From assembly GCA_936450465.1 (NCBI GenBank), contig OW388293.1, forward strand, positions 26,913,860-26,977,859: 64,000 bases of DNA. The letters are read 5' to 3'. The notes below the pieces were generated by a model. It did not search any database and was not told where the DNA came from. It worked only from the letters and a program-made list of their open reading frames with translations. How positions within the stretch are numbered: the stretch's first letter is position 1; the number at the start of each line of letters is the position of its first letter. This DNA comes from Gibbula magus. Taxonomy: Eukaryota > Mollusca > Gastropoda > Trochida > Trochidae. Position numbers and translations under genes: made by a program. Positions 1-12,612 of this stretch are shown here, one piece after another.

Positions 1-900
1 TCAACTACATTGTATTGTCAATAACAGCTTTCTGGTGAACAGCAGGCTAGACTAAGAACATGGGCACTTGTATCTTGTGATGTGAATTGGGGAAAGAAAA
101 TCTTATTTTACAAAGAGTCACGGATCTGTCGATCAATTGGGGGGATCAAACTGTTTTCATCTAGGTGTCAACTACATTGTATTGTCAATAACAGCTTTCT
201 GGTGAACAGCAGGCTAGACTAAGAACATGGGCACTTGTATCTTGTGATGTGAATTGGGGAAAGAAAATCTTATTTTACAAAGAGTCACGGATCTGTCGAT
301 CAATTTGGGGGGATCAAACTGTTTTCATCTAGGTGTCAACTGCATTGTATTGTCACTAGAACCTCGCCTCAGAACACTGGGAGTTTAAGTGACCAAGGAT
401 TTCCTTGGAATTCAATGAAGCAATTTCCTTCTTTGTGTTGTTCAGTCAGTTGGTGTCAATGTTTTTGATACTGACATCTGTTTGCAGGATACATAATTGG
501 ATGTCCACAAAAGTGGATTAATTCCTGTGTCAACCATATCAACTGCATTGTATTGTCAAAAGAGACCACAACACTCGAAATTGTAGCTTTTACAATGTTT
601 GGAAAGATCATTTTCAGATAATCAAGTGATTCCCATAAGGTTCTCTAGACATTGGGATTAAACATGCTGATATTTGGACTCAAAAGGGAAGGTTCTTGCT
701 TGGAGGTTGAAAGAATTTAAGAGTGATGGATTTCCCCCCAGATACATCAGTTCATGCATTTCATTGACTGAACTTTGTTGTGTTGTTACTATATACTATA
801 ATAGGATATCTAGGAAGTGGATGAAACTATTTTCATCCTAATATTAATCACACTGTATTGTCAATGGGGCTCCAATTTGGAACACAAGGACTTGTAACAG
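1..900. repeat. ~167-bp tandem satellite, first copies near-identical, later ones diverged
   Basis: The segment starting at 1 is repeated almost base for base from 168; the second copy has one extra t in a t/g run. The phrase tcaactgcattgtattgtca or a close variant recurs at 1, 168, 336, 539 and about 847. Spacings are 167 and 168, then about 200 and 310. The first two units look recent and the rest have diverged. The array lies in the SHANK intron after the second PDZ exon and may continue left of the window. Confidence 0.85.
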
Positions 901-2050
901 AGATATTGCATTGTGGTTTATGTAAAATATTTTGATTTAATTATTATTAAAATTCATAAAATAAGTAAAGATTTGTAGGTTCTCCAATAACTAGCAAAAT
1001 ACATTCTGTGGATTTCAAAAGTCAAATAGAAAATTATATTCAGTTAAAGTCATCCCAGCAAGAGAAGAATACGAAAACAAAAATACCCCAGACAACAGAA
1101 AGTACTGACTCAATCCAACCAGCAAGTCATTAGTACACAATGGCAGGTCACAGAGGCAGTAGAGATGAAAACCATTGTGACGGGGGAAATACATATTGAA
1201 AAAGTCAGTAATTATAAGCTTTATTGCATGTGAAAATGACGTCATGACTTCCTCAAAGTCTGTCAATGGTTTTTTTAAGTCTCATGACCTCAGATAATGG
1301 CAAAATAAATCTTTAAAAAATCTCAGAGACCCCAAGCTCAAGAGATCAGCAATTGACCCCATGACCTCTTCATGGCAAAAACAGTCTGCCATAGCTTAGA
1401 GAACTATCAATATCGAGATCATAGAAACAAAGCTCAAAAGATTGGCAAATGACCTCTTGACCTTATGGTAGAACTGTCTCTCCTTGCCTAGTGAAGTATC
1501 AGTGTTGATGTCACAAACAGTACATCTGATATTCTTCACAACACAGACTTCCTTAAAGCTGTCAACGTCATCATGTTAGTCAAAGCATTGAGTTGGTAAA
1601 GGATATCAGCAATTAGGCTCTTCTCTTCAGTGTTATGTGAAAGGGGGAAATAGTGTAGATCAACTAAATTAAAACTAGACTCTCCAAACATTTTTGTTGA
1701 CATTATACAAGAGTGACAAGTCAATTTTATTGCAATTCCTCTAATAAAATTATGGCAATAAATGACTTTTAGTTTCAAGTAAATTGAAAATACTGGCAAT
1801 AGATCTGAAATCATTCTCCAAACAATCATCTTTGTTCATCTGTTTTACCGGGTACAGGACTTCGGGAAGATTGTTGACAAATTATGATTGGACAGATGCT
1901 TATGTTCAATGATAACATCCAAGTTTGTCAAAAATTCGTTCAAATATATGACCATTTTCAGCTATTGCTATCAAGGATTTGAACTAGACGATGGGTTACC
2001 ATTGAACTAATATCAACATTTCACATGTTATTATAAATATTCATTTAAAA
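901..2050 (-). other. SHANK intron sequence, no recognised feature
   Basis: AT-rich intronic DNA downstream, on the minus strand, of the last visible PDZ exon. I looked for the next SHANK PDZ exon, expected to begin with codons like V-N-G, and did not find it. It should lie left of position 1. Confidence 0.5.
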
Positions 2051-2131
2051 TAAGATATTGCTGACTTTAAGTCTGACACGGTCTGCCCGAGTCACCGTAT
2101 CGACAGTATTCAGGATTCAAACTCAGACTCC
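2051..2131 (-). pseudogene. Decayed tandem copy of the SHANK PDZ exon
   Basis: On the minus strand this stretch aligns without gaps to the 3' half of the exon at 2185-2315 over roughly 45-57 bases at about 70% identity. It keeps the codon frame for V-D, A-D-R-V and L-K-x-x. It sits about 55 bases beyond the real exon's donor. Upstream, GAG-TTT matches GAG-TTC of the real exon, but about 10 bases are missing between. The GAG/GT donor is replaced by sequence running into TAA. It therefore looks like a duplicated exon that has lost function. A SINE fragment is the main alternative, because the stretch also holds a loose tRNA B-box-like string. Confidence 0.5.
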
Positions 2132-2184
2132 AACATTACCAATCAACTGTTCATCAATATTTCACTCTAGTTGACAAATCTCAC

Positions 2185-2315
2185 CTCCAAAAGGAAATCG
2201 CTGGATTTAAGTCCGACTCGATCCGCCTGGCTCCCGGGATCAACGCTGTCCAGGTACTGCAGGGCCGGGAACTCTGGTGTGGGTTGGAAGTCCAAATTGC
2301 CGGTCTGGCTCTGAG
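2185..2315 (-). CDS. Shank: SHANK, internal exon encoding the middle of the PDZ domain
   Basis: On the minus strand a pyrimidine-rich acceptor (tttttcag) precedes 131 bases, followed by the donor GTGAGA. With one base carried over from the previous exon it gives 44 codons ending in phase 0. The peptide contains FQPTPEFPALQYLDSVD followed by ADRVGLKSSDFLLE. The P-T-P-x-F-P-A-L-Q-Y-L-x-S-V-D block and the D-F-L-x-E strand are hallmarks of the PDZ domain of SHANK/ProSAP postsynaptic scaffolds, where this PDZ binds C-terminal peptides of GKAP/SAPAP proteins. These residues follow the carboxylate-binding loop encoded by the exon at 14166-14239. The next exon is outside the window. The family call is strong because the motif is hardly shared with other PDZ proteins. 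Confidence 0.88.
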
Positions 2316-3688
2316 CTGAAAAAATAAACAATTATATTGATTACCTCATGGGAACTGTAAATAATCTATTTATGTTGACCACACTCGCTGGACCCTTGTT
2401 TACATCATATAAGAGTATAACTGTTCTAGACCCTCTTAATCTATTTGTCTTATTGCTCTATCAGATGTATCTTAGGATATTTGCTGTTCATGTTTTGAAT
2501 CTTCTTTTCTCGTTTTATTCCTCCTGTGTCGGTTAATATGCAAATTAAGTTCAATCTCACAAATTTTGATATTTCAACATATTGCTAATTATATATCAAA
2601 TGATATGTCTCTCCATTATATTCTGGAATCATCTTCACCATTGTCTATCAAGGCAAGAAGGAGTCAGAACAAACATATTACCGGTAAAATACAAGTTTAG
2701 GGGTGGGGGGATGTTGATTTTTGTAGGGGTTGCCAAACTGATCATCTATTATGCATTTTTTTAAATTTTACATAATACATACTTTATGGACACATTTGAC
2801 AGCAAATATAAGTGTTATCAGCATATTCAAAATAAGTAATTTCAGTTTGCTCAGTAATGTAAGCATTCATGATAAACAAAAAAGAGTAATTGACTCTGTA
2901 GCTCATCAGGATTTGCATGATTTATTATCTATGATTGAAGATCTATATTCTATGTCTTTCTTTTCCTTTCCCAATGTGCTTTCTTTATATGATGACGATG
3001 AGTACCTATAGTCTTGAAAATATATATTGGTTATAGATACAGATATAAATATCAGTATATTCCTCTGTGACTAATCCACAAGGTTGTGCCTGGAGTTGCA
3101 CCACAAGATGACACTAGTTTGCCCAATCAATGTGCATGTGTGCACTGTGAATTAAGGATACTTTGTCAGTCCCTCGACCAATAGGTGCAGGACAACATGG
3201 CGTCAACACTAACAATTACATAATAGTTGAAACAAGCTGGATTCTAACGCCCACCATCAAGCACTACAATAACAGTATGATTGAGGCTGGTTCTGTTTTC
3301 AAACTAAGATCAATACATCAGACTTTCTCGAAAACCAAATCATTTAAGAAAAGAAAAAATTGCATATAAATTATAATAAACTTCAAGTGTTTCTTAGCTC
3401 TTACCTTCGAAAAACGTCGAATTGGGTAAACTATTTGCTTTTTTATTTTCTAAAAATTTATTTAATTTTTCAAAATAATCTTTAAACTAGTTATTTCATC
3501 AACATATTTTAAGAAAAGTAAAAACTATAATAAAGAATTTTCTAAAAACATTAAATAATTGACTTTTCTTTAAAAATGTAACTTGGCATGAAGTGGAATG
3601 ATTTGGGTGGGAAGGTGAGACTGGAGTCTGCATGAGACGAAGTTGGGCCAAGAGTTGGCTGGAAGACACACAGAGGTGGCCTTGGTTG

Positions 3689-3773
3689 CTATATATACCA
3701 TCCTGCACACCACAACAATCTCTTCACACCTCCCCGCAACATGCCTCGCCGCAGACGGGATACCAAGGTGTAA
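3689..3773 (+). promoter_or_regulatory. Candidate TATA-box core promoter with short arginine-rich ORF
   Basis: A good TATA element (ctatatatacc, 3689-3699) stands about 50 bases before an ATG at 3741, in a local patch richer in GC than its surroundings. The ATG opens a 10-codon frame reading M-P-R-R-R-R-D-T-K-V then stop, and AAG/GTGTAA at its end could be a splice donor. The spacing suits a TSS near 3720. The sequence just after it (3765-3845) has a diverged second copy at about 3885-3990. There is no support beyond the motifs, and the product is unknown. Confidence 0.22.
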
Positions 3774-6700
3774 TCCAGCCTTCCTTCATCTTTCTACTTT
3801 CAGTCTCAGCTGTTTCATTGATAATGTGTTTTTGTTCATTCTAGTGACTTCTTTCAATGCTGCCTCTTAGATACCTACAATATGTCGCGATGTAGCTGAT
3901 TTGATGGGTTGTAATCTGGCCTTCCTTCGTGCCTCTACTTTCAGTTTCACTACCAACTTCATTGACATGTCTTTGGTGCCTTCTATTAGTCTGACTTTAT
4001 GTTATGTTACCTTTATTCCTTCATCCTTTCTTTCCTCTCATAACCAGTGCAACAACCCTTGAGACAGAAAGGCTTAGGGGATGTTAATAGTTTCACAAAC
4101 ACTTAAATGATAATGTATCGTTGAAATTTGGTTATGTCCGCCTTTAAATTCTGTTTCTTGTAGTTTTAGTATTATTTTCATTGGCCACTTGCATTATGCC
4201 TGAATGCAGAGAGATTGAGAATTAAGTTGTATATCAAGCGTTTGTTTACTTTCAGTCTCACTTCAGCTTTATTTTACCTTTATCATTGTTACTTTCAGTT
4301 ATAAACACATTAAATGTGACCATCAAAAAAGCTTTTTTCATTGATAATGCTGATATCTTGTGTGTATGTTTACTTGCGGTTGTGCCTCTTAATGATTTAC
4401 CTACAGTTTCACAAGCTCACAATAAAGTGTCTTGGAATTTTGGTTTTAAAAAAAACATGGCAAAAGGAATGACCTTGCTAAACCCCTTTGTTGATCCCAT
4501 TGAATGATTTGTAAACATTACAGTGCTCCTACCCCCAAATTATAACAAAAACCAATGATAAAGAATCTGTCCTTGTCGAACCCCTCCCCACACTGAGGCT
4601 GTTGAATAATTTGTACACACAGAGAGATCCAGGAGTGAATGAAGTCTGACACCCTCCTCTTGTTATGTCAGTGTTGTGGACAAATCGTCATCAGAGATCC
4701 ACGAAGGCCAACACAACCAAGACCCATCAGATTTGCAAGTCTCCAATCTCCGTCAACGCTCTGATAAGATGGTATTTGGATGACAAAAAGTCGCAACTAT
4801 TTTGAGTCATCTCTTGGCGCTCATTGTACAATGTATGGTGAATTGTTATAAAGAAAAAGATTTGTTGACAAAAGACTGGGGTACTTGGTACATTTTTCAT
4901 TTATCTTACAAAATAAGTTATATGATGGTGCTGAGAAAATGTGACATTGTTGAACTGTAACTTTTCTATACTTGGGATCCAACTACCTGCACTAGTGCAA
5001 ATTGTCTTTCCTTTGTGAGATTCAAATCTTCAAAGTCCAAAGATCTTCAAAGACCCACAGAAACTTCACATTTATTGATATGGCTTTTCAACTCAGAGTA
5101 AAGATTAAGATCAATTAGAACTCTGTAAAAGCATTAAAATTAAAAAACTTCAGAATCACCAAATCACCCAAATCTCCAAACAACTTTAACATTACGTTAA
5201 CTTATATTGGCAGGAACCAAATTCAAGAAGACATTATCATTTGTGCATTCATGGTATCTGTTAAAAACTTTACATGTAAATTTAATAAACCTCCCCCTTT
5301 ACAATATGAGGACCCGGCCCACTCCCTTGAAATGTCTGGATCCTCTTATGACAGTCCATTTGCAACATATTGGTGAGAATTTTATTTTCAAGAGCATAAC
5401 AACACAAATGCAGGAATTCCCCTTTAAATTTTTTTCCCACAAAAAAGCTCAAGTCCTTCTGTTCCTTAACTAAAAGGAGAGTTAAAATGTGACAGCCAAA
5501 CTGTTCCTATCCAGAGACAATTTCTAACCAGGTAATTCTTTACGACTCTGCCCAGCGTGAAATGAGATTATCGAGATTTCCTGCATGTTTGTCCCATGTA
5601 TCAGAGGTGTCAGTGATACAGAGTCGATGAACCAAGTCTGTCTACATGCTTCAGTGGACAGACAGAAAACATGGCAATCATAGCTTCGTCTCCGACACAA
5701 TACTTTACTTCTTGTACTAAACTAATACCTGGGACCTGTCACCCGAAACAAGTGGAACAATAGTACCTGGTAGTGTATTAAGTACAGAAGATTAATGGAA
5801 TGTAGTTTATGATCGGTTAATGTCAACTCATAAAAGTTACTTTTTAAAAGGTTGTTTCTTATAAAAATGGTCTAGATGTACATAAAGAGACCACTCTTTT
5901 ATTTTTTTCAAACATGTTCACATCCCAATTGATGTTCATACATATAGAGAGAGCATTAATGGATTGCTGTACATGTAGGTCAATAAAACTAATAAGATAT
6001 ACAGAAGATATGGTGGACTAAACCGGAGGAGACAATCTAGAATGGGTAGGCAATCAGATAAGATATATAATAAATATACCATTTTGCAATAAAACACATC
6101 AATATAGATTCATTTGTAATGTTAACCTCTAAGTCTGTACTAACTGACATATTGATGGGTCTATAAAAATACCAAGAATTATTTAATATCTTGTGAAAAT
6201 AATGTGCCGATTTTACATGTTTGGTTGTTTTCGGAAGTCAGATAAAGTTATATAAACAATTTTAAGTTATTATATAGAATTATATTGAGAATTTTTTTGG
6301 GAGAATCTAAGATTTTTTTAATCTGATTTAGTTTCTTTGAGAACACAAAAAAGACAGAAAAGACAGTTCTATTGCAATGGCTTTACTCTTTAATGAGTTG
6401 AAATTCCTGTAAAGTGGCCATTGATAATGGTTTGGCACTTGTTAAATCATAGGCGTAGGAACAGGGGGGGCCCGGGGGGGCCGGGCCCCCCCACTTCTGA
6501 ACCTGGGGGGGCACGGCCCCCCCACTTTTCACCCACGAAAAAAAATTCAATAGCGCCTTCTAGGAGCAAAAAGTCTGTGTCAATTTTGAAGAAAATTTCT
6601 TTTCTCATACTATTTTTTCAGAAACAGATAATATGACGAGTCCTCACCCTATTTTTAACACTAATATGGATGAAAATTTTGATCCTACAGCATCTTCTAG

Positions 6701-6839
6701 TGAAAATACGACATGGCAACCCCAATTTTCAGACGAAATTGAAAAGAATGTTGTTCCTATAGCTGTGTTTGGTGGGAGGAGGGTGCTTTGATACGTTTTT
6801 AATACGTTTCAAAAATCGGAAAATGGGGATCTTTAATTG

Positions 6840-7460
6840 CCGAGTTTGTGGCCCTGGTGGTCCTCAGATGCCATGGCCCAAAAAACCTATTTTAGGCTTT
6901 TTCTCAAGAAGTAAGAGCTAGAAAGTTGAAATATCGACTCCTAAGACATTTGGGATTGAAATTGTACATTTGGTGACCATGTGACCCCTAGTAAGGGCAA
7001 CATTGGCCACTCCTGAAAACGTATTTAGCTCATCAGACCTGACCTCAAAAATCTATTTCGTCTTTCTTCTCTAGAACCAGCTCTGTAGTGACTACAGACA
7101 GTTGGCATCTCGCGTACATACTCCTACTGTCACTCCTTAGATCATGGGTATCTTGATTAATAAGGGCCCAAGGAACCACAGCATTAAAACATATTTTTGT
7201 CTTATTCTACAGAACCACTGATTCCAGAGAACTGGAATCATTAGTACAGTTAGCTTGGCAAGCGGAGATTCTGATTCATATGTTTGGTGACCTATTGATC
7301 CCTAATAAGGTCCTCAGGGGCCACAAACTCAAGGACTATATTTGTCTTTTTCTCCAGAACCAGTAACTCTAGAAAGTTGAAGTTCTGTGTACAGGCACCT
7401 TGGCAAGTGGGGATTATAATTAATAGATTTGGTAACTTTTGGGTGTCATGGTTTTATGAC
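6840..7460. repeat. Diverged ~155-bp tandem repeat inside the hAT-like element
   Basis: About four degenerate copies share the order: a ggccc/ggccac phrase, t-rich tttgtctttttct, agaaccag, a gaaagttgaa-like stretch, ttggcaagyggg, gattyatatgtttggtgacc, and ccctaataagg. The ccctaataagg phrase recurs near 6985, 7155 and 7297, giving a period of about 155. Confidence 0.6.
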
Positions 7461-8167
7461 CTTCTACAGAATGAAAAGTCTTTGTATTGGTCTCTTGGAT
7501 TATGAATTGTAATTTTTCAAACAATATGTCATTTTGGATGCTATTTCAGGATGAATTCTGATCGAACTGAGATATGAATGTTCTTTCTCCGTTTCTGGAA
7601 CAAGTAAAACTTGTCGACTTTATTTCAATCCTATTTTATTTCCATTTTATCGTGACTTCCGTTGTGTTGTCTGCAAATATTGAAGCTCATACATATCCCT
7701 TAGCTTGCAATTACAACTATATGGTCCTGAGTACCCTAACACACGCACTCAGAAATTCCAAATTGTTGCGATTATGGACTAATCGTGGCCTAGTGTAAAC
7801 GCAGCATATGCAGATTAAACATTTGTAATGATTATTATCCGAAATATTAAGAACAAAAGAACTAGGAATATGATACATGCTAACTTTCAACTATCTCGCG
7901 AGTATAGGTCTCTGTCCCTTTCACAGCTAGGACATACTGTCCTTTCTCTCAAAATGAATTATTTCTATTATAATTTTTTTAAATTTCCGCCTTTAAAAAT
8001 GTGTTAACGGTGCTTATTCTATTCAGGTGCATGTTTCAGTTCCAACACATTTTCAAATGTTCATTTCTGATTTGATCTAGGTACAATTTGGTGTATTTTC
8101 TTGACATAAAATCGATTTTTTACAGCCACACCTGTGTCAAGTGACTTTTTTTGGCCTCAAAAGCAAG

Positions 8168-8300
8168 GTCACGTGACATTTTTGGCTTCCAAAGCAAGGT
8201 CACGTGACTTTTTTTGGCCCCAAAGTAAGGTCACGTGACTTTTTTGGCCCTAAAGTAAGGTCACGTGACTTTTTTGGGCCCTAAAGCAAGGTCACGTGAT
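8168..8300. repeat. 31-bp tandem repeat with five palindromic E-boxes
   Basis: The palindrome GTCACGTGAC occurs at 8168, 8199, 8230 and 8260, and a variant GTCACGTGAT at 8291. Spacings are 31, 31, 30 and 31. Each lies in a unit of the type aaagyaaggtcacgtgac followed by ttttttggcc. The core CACGTG is the binding site of bHLH-zip factors, and GTCACGTGAC equals the CLEAR motif described for TFEB/MITF. Whether it is bound here is unknown. Confidence 0.9.
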
Positions 8301-8359
8301 TGTAAATTTAAATAATCAGTGAAACACGCTTTAAACCCCATCAAAAATGATTTAGATCA

Positions 8360-8381
8360 CCCCCCCCCCCCCCCCCCCCCC
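8360..8381. repeat. Poly(C) tract of 22 bases
   Basis: An uninterrupted C run in the subterminal part of the hAT-like element. Length is likely to vary between alleles and to be unreliable in assembly. Confidence 0.9.
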
Positions 8382-10225
8382 AACACAGACGGGGTATTCT
8401 GACCCAAGCTCGATCCACCCCCCGCTCTCAAGAAAAAAAATTGGGCCCCCCCACCCCAAAAACCGTTCCTACGCCACTGTAAATAAATGATTAAAGCCTA
8501 TAATTTGTCTACTAGAGCAGATGTGGCTATATTCATCAATTAGAAAGTCATCATAAGAGGGTAAACATTTATATAAAATGGTCAACACAAAAAGTTTTCA
8601 AAATATTATGGTTCCAAAGATTGAAACCAAAATTGTTTAAGACAAAGCCAGACACTGTGATAATGCATGTTAATACACTGACACGGTCGTGCCAGGTTTC
8701 TGGCCAGCGCTAACTAAATGATGCAACAACGAACATCATTGTTGTTTGCTGTGAGACAACCTGCATTGTTTGTTGTCCATGCTCTGGTATTCAACAGCTA
8801 ACAGTGTTGTGGCCCTGGCTAATGTGAGGAACGCAGCCTCCATACACCAACCATCACTGTTCTTCTATGTTAGACCACAGTCCTAGGGATGTGACAATCT
8901 AATACTATTTTAATGATACCTTATCTAACCACATATATCAATATTTATTTCAGTATTGTGAATTTGTATCATAGGTCTTAGATTAAAATTTAAATGATTA
9001 GTACCAAACCATTCCGGAGGGGGGAATTTTTAGGATTTATAATTCATTATCACAAATCATTAGCGAGTGAAATATCTGGGATCGGCCATGTGCGTATAAC
9101 ATATGCTACAACAAACGTTAAGAAACACCCTAAAAAGTTCTATATTGAAACATTCAACAGTTCATAAAATGCATAGGGTCGGATCCAGGAATTTTCAAAT
9201 TGGGGATTTTGCCACTGAAATTATCTATATAACATTGAAATATTGAATATTTGGAGGGACTTTCGAGTTTTTTGTTGAGTATTTTGTATGTATAACCATT
9301 ATATGATTACTACTTCTTCAAGTTAAGGGTTGAAGGTTGAAGGTTAAAGGTTAAAGGTTAATTCTCCAGGCAGCTAGACCTTACCAACTGGCATGTATCC
9401 ATTGTTTGACAACATCAATACAGGTGAAGATCTCCTCACAAAGCGTCCCAGCTATCCACTTTGTATTAAAAGCTTGAACAAATTCCTCACAACTTCAACA
9501 AGATCAAGCCAGCAGGTGAACAGATAATTATTGGAACAACACTCTTCTAACTTCTCTTTCTTTGAAGGAACAATTTGTCAAGTTAGTTATTGAAATACAA
9601 CTTTAGAGATTTGAAAATCCTATTGAAATCTAAGAAACCTGAAAGGGTCCAAATGAAATTTTTAATCAATCTACTAAAAAATAATAACTGGGAATAATGA
9701 AAGTAAATTTTATTTTTATCTTCTTATTTGCCAACAAATGTTGATTGAAAGAAGAAATGTGATGACATTGTTGATAAAGCTTCATCTCTGTCCTCAAATA
9801 TTAACAGAGAATCACCCCAAACATTAAGTGTCAAATCTGCATAGCATGGTTTGAATGACTGGCGTGCCTCGTACATGTTGCCTGGTACACATGGAGCTCA
9901 CACCTCCTGTATTAACTATAAACACTGTGCAAGTTGAATAAGGAGAAGATACGTGTGGATTTAATGAGATAGAGTTTTCTTCTAAATCAGCTAATTTCTT
10001 TAAAATCGTATATAGACTATGAGAGACAATACCAAAATAACTTGAATTTGGTTGAAAAACAATATATTTATCATATTTACTATTTAATAAATGCTGTTGT
10101 TTCAGAATCTATGAGAAACCTGGTGTCGTTTGGCTGGGATGATATTTAATTAACTTACATAACGTAATGTTAAGGATGTAATGATACACTGAAGATCTTG
10201 GTCTGTGTCTTCAGAGCTCTCTTTG

Positions 10226-10332
10226 TATACTGGACAAAAATATCTGGATATCTCGAAATTTTTCAATTATAGATACTAATGATATATTAATGATAATACA
10301 TCTGAAATCCCTAACTTATTTTGTCCAGTATA
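10226..10332. mobile_element. Tc1/mariner-like MITE (~103 bp)
   Basis: TACTGGACAAAAATA at 10228 is matched in inverted orientation by TACTGGACAAAATAA ending at 10330, and both ends are flanked by TA. A TA target duplication with this end sequence fits a Tc1/mariner-type miniature element. There is no coding content. Confidence 0.65.
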
Positions 10333-12612
10333 TTATGACAGGCATAAGTGCCTTACACTAGTATAATGCTAAATATTAGTCCAGATGTCTGTTAGTTTAA
10401 AACCAGCTGATATTCCTTGTTTTGAACTCCATGTTTTGCTATGGGCAGCTAGCTAGTGTTTTGCAGTTGATGTATTTCTGTGAGGGAGTGGAAAACAAAC
10501 TGACTAAACTGAAAGACAAACACCTCACAACAAGCACACCAAACACCTTGTCCGACACCAGCGTTACTTGTTCACTAGTAGCCCCCTCTGGAATTTGTCT
10601 ACAATTTCTGGGTTCTCGAATAAAACTTGAAGCTTGAATCTTTTAAACTTCAACATTGCAAATTGTAATTGAAACTTTACTGTATAGGTTTGAGTGTATA
10701 AATGTACAGCTGAAAATGTAAACTGTCTGTCATGACAAAGATCAAATTTCACAACTCATAATAAAGTTAGATATTTTTTAATTCCTTATTTGCTTGATGC
10801 AAATATAACATGTTCCGGACATTTTGTATACCACATGAAGGTTCACTTTGAAGGTCTATACAATATCTTTAGTTAGATTTTTCAATTCCCCAATTGCAAG
10901 ATAAGATGTGTAGGTCTCAATATGGAAGGAATCAGACTCAACAATACAGGTTTGAAATACACCAACCACTTAGGTCTGATTGGTGACAACAAATGGATAT
11001 GTGTTTGATTACAGAATTCTTTAATTCTGATATTAAAAGTAATTTTATTTTGCTCTGTTTCTGTGGAAAATATTGCTACTGACTCACACTTAAAGCCTTT
11101 TCTTTTTAGGCAAATTGCAACAATAAATAATTTTGAATACATATTTTTGATGAAATGTTTAAGGTGCAGTAAATCATCAAAATAATGACCTCAAGACTTC
11201 GTAGCATCTAACATATGCACTCGTCAATTTCAATGTTGACATTCAGAAAATAGACCAATACATTTCAGGCAAGATGATATCCTTGTTTGATTTATTCGAT
11301 TCATGAAACAACAAAGTCACTTTGCTCCGAAATATTTTTTTGCTAACGCACAAAGGTCAGAGTCAAATATCAATTTTCTTGAGATAGAAAACTCCACAGA
11401 ATTTGAGAAGTCATTTTTATCAATATTGGCATTTCTTGAAGGCAAGTATTTGTATTTATCTTGAAAGACTAAAATCAACTTGTAATGATTGAACGGTTTG
11501 TGTCATGAAATGTTTATTTCTTTATAAAACTTGAACTTGAAAGACGGAGAAAGAAAGTCATAACTGAAATGTTTTACAAGTTATATTGGAATTTTAAGGG
11601 AGCATAATAAATAGTTAGAATATAAAGTGCACAATATCATGACAATTAAGTGCATAGTTGTTGTCGGTTCCATAACTAAATCTATGCAAGGTCTTATAAG
11701 TATAGTAAGATTTCAAGGATATTTCAAAGATGAACATGTTTTGAACTCAACAATGGTTTAAGATATTATTGGATGATTAGCAAATTCCAAATCAATCTAC
11801 ACTATATTTCAGCATTAACTTTTTTTTTTTTAAATGTATAATTCCCACACAGATTCTATTAACTTTCATCTTTGTGTCAAATTTTACTCATTAGTAAAGA
11901 TAAAGTTTTGCTAAATATTAGAAAAAAGAAAGTGTAAATATGTTTTTGTAACTTTACCTCCAAATATCTGGTTTCAAAATTCTTTAGTTTCACAATATGT
12001 GAGTCACAATTAATGATATAAAATCAACCAGATTTTAAATTAGAAAATATAGTTATTAAGTTAATTATGATAGACATTAACAAACTAAAGATTTAATAAC
12101 TCCAGCAACACATACATGAACATAATGTTTTTCAAAGATGACATTTTGGAGCACCACGAAAATAACAAATGGCCGCCAATATTCTTGTAGTAATCTTTAT
12201 ATTTAGAACCTCTTCTACAACTTTTCCCCTCTTTATGAAATGTGACCCATATAATCAACTCTCAGTATTAGCAAATAGCACCAAAATAGATCCCAATTTA
12301 TTTTCTCGGAAAATGCACATATGGTTCCCAAACAAGCCGTGCGGGTATGTATTGGCGTCGATTTCACTAAATACATCGCTGCCTCACATTGGTAAAACAC
12401 CTTGTAGTGTTAACCCAATATCCTCTGCATACATAGTTATAGCAAGTCAGCGGATCGAGGACAAGGAATAATATTCATCGTGCCTGCAGCTTGGCTTTGA
12501 TTTGTACTGCAATAACCTGATCAAGTGCATCTAGAAACAGGATGTTGAAGTCAGCCCAAATATCATTTAGTGTTTTAATCTATATCCTTGTCTTGAATAT
12601 AAACATGTGACA

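Larger units (their letters stand above)
6448..8479. mobile_element. hAT-like DNA transposon, non-autonomous, ~2.0 kb
   Basis: The left end CATAGGCGTAGGAACAGG and the reverse complement of the right end, CAGTGGCGTAGGAACGG, form imperfect terminal inverted repeats of the CAGTGGCG type common in hAT elements. The pentamer taaat flanks both ends; a full 8-bp duplication is not seen. GC-rich subterminal G/C tracts follow each end. A splice-acceptor-like ttttttcag near 6619 is followed by an ATG at 6631. That frame begins M-T-S-P-H-P-I-F and stops after about 50 codons, so a transposase start may remain. No transposase core is present, so it must depend on another element. Superfamily assignment is inference from the ends. 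Confidence 0.6.

Noticed and set aside
4676..4775. Possible plus-strand exon after an acceptor-like ttgttatgtcag
   Set aside because: The short Ser/Gln-rich frame has no matching donor and no partner exon.
6448..6640. 71-codon frame over G/C tracts at the hAT-like left end
   Set aside because: It reads through the terminal repeat and G/C runs and is not coding.
12169..12471. 100-codon plus-strand frame
   Set aside because: No family resemblance, no splice or promoter context; likely chance or an old repeat.
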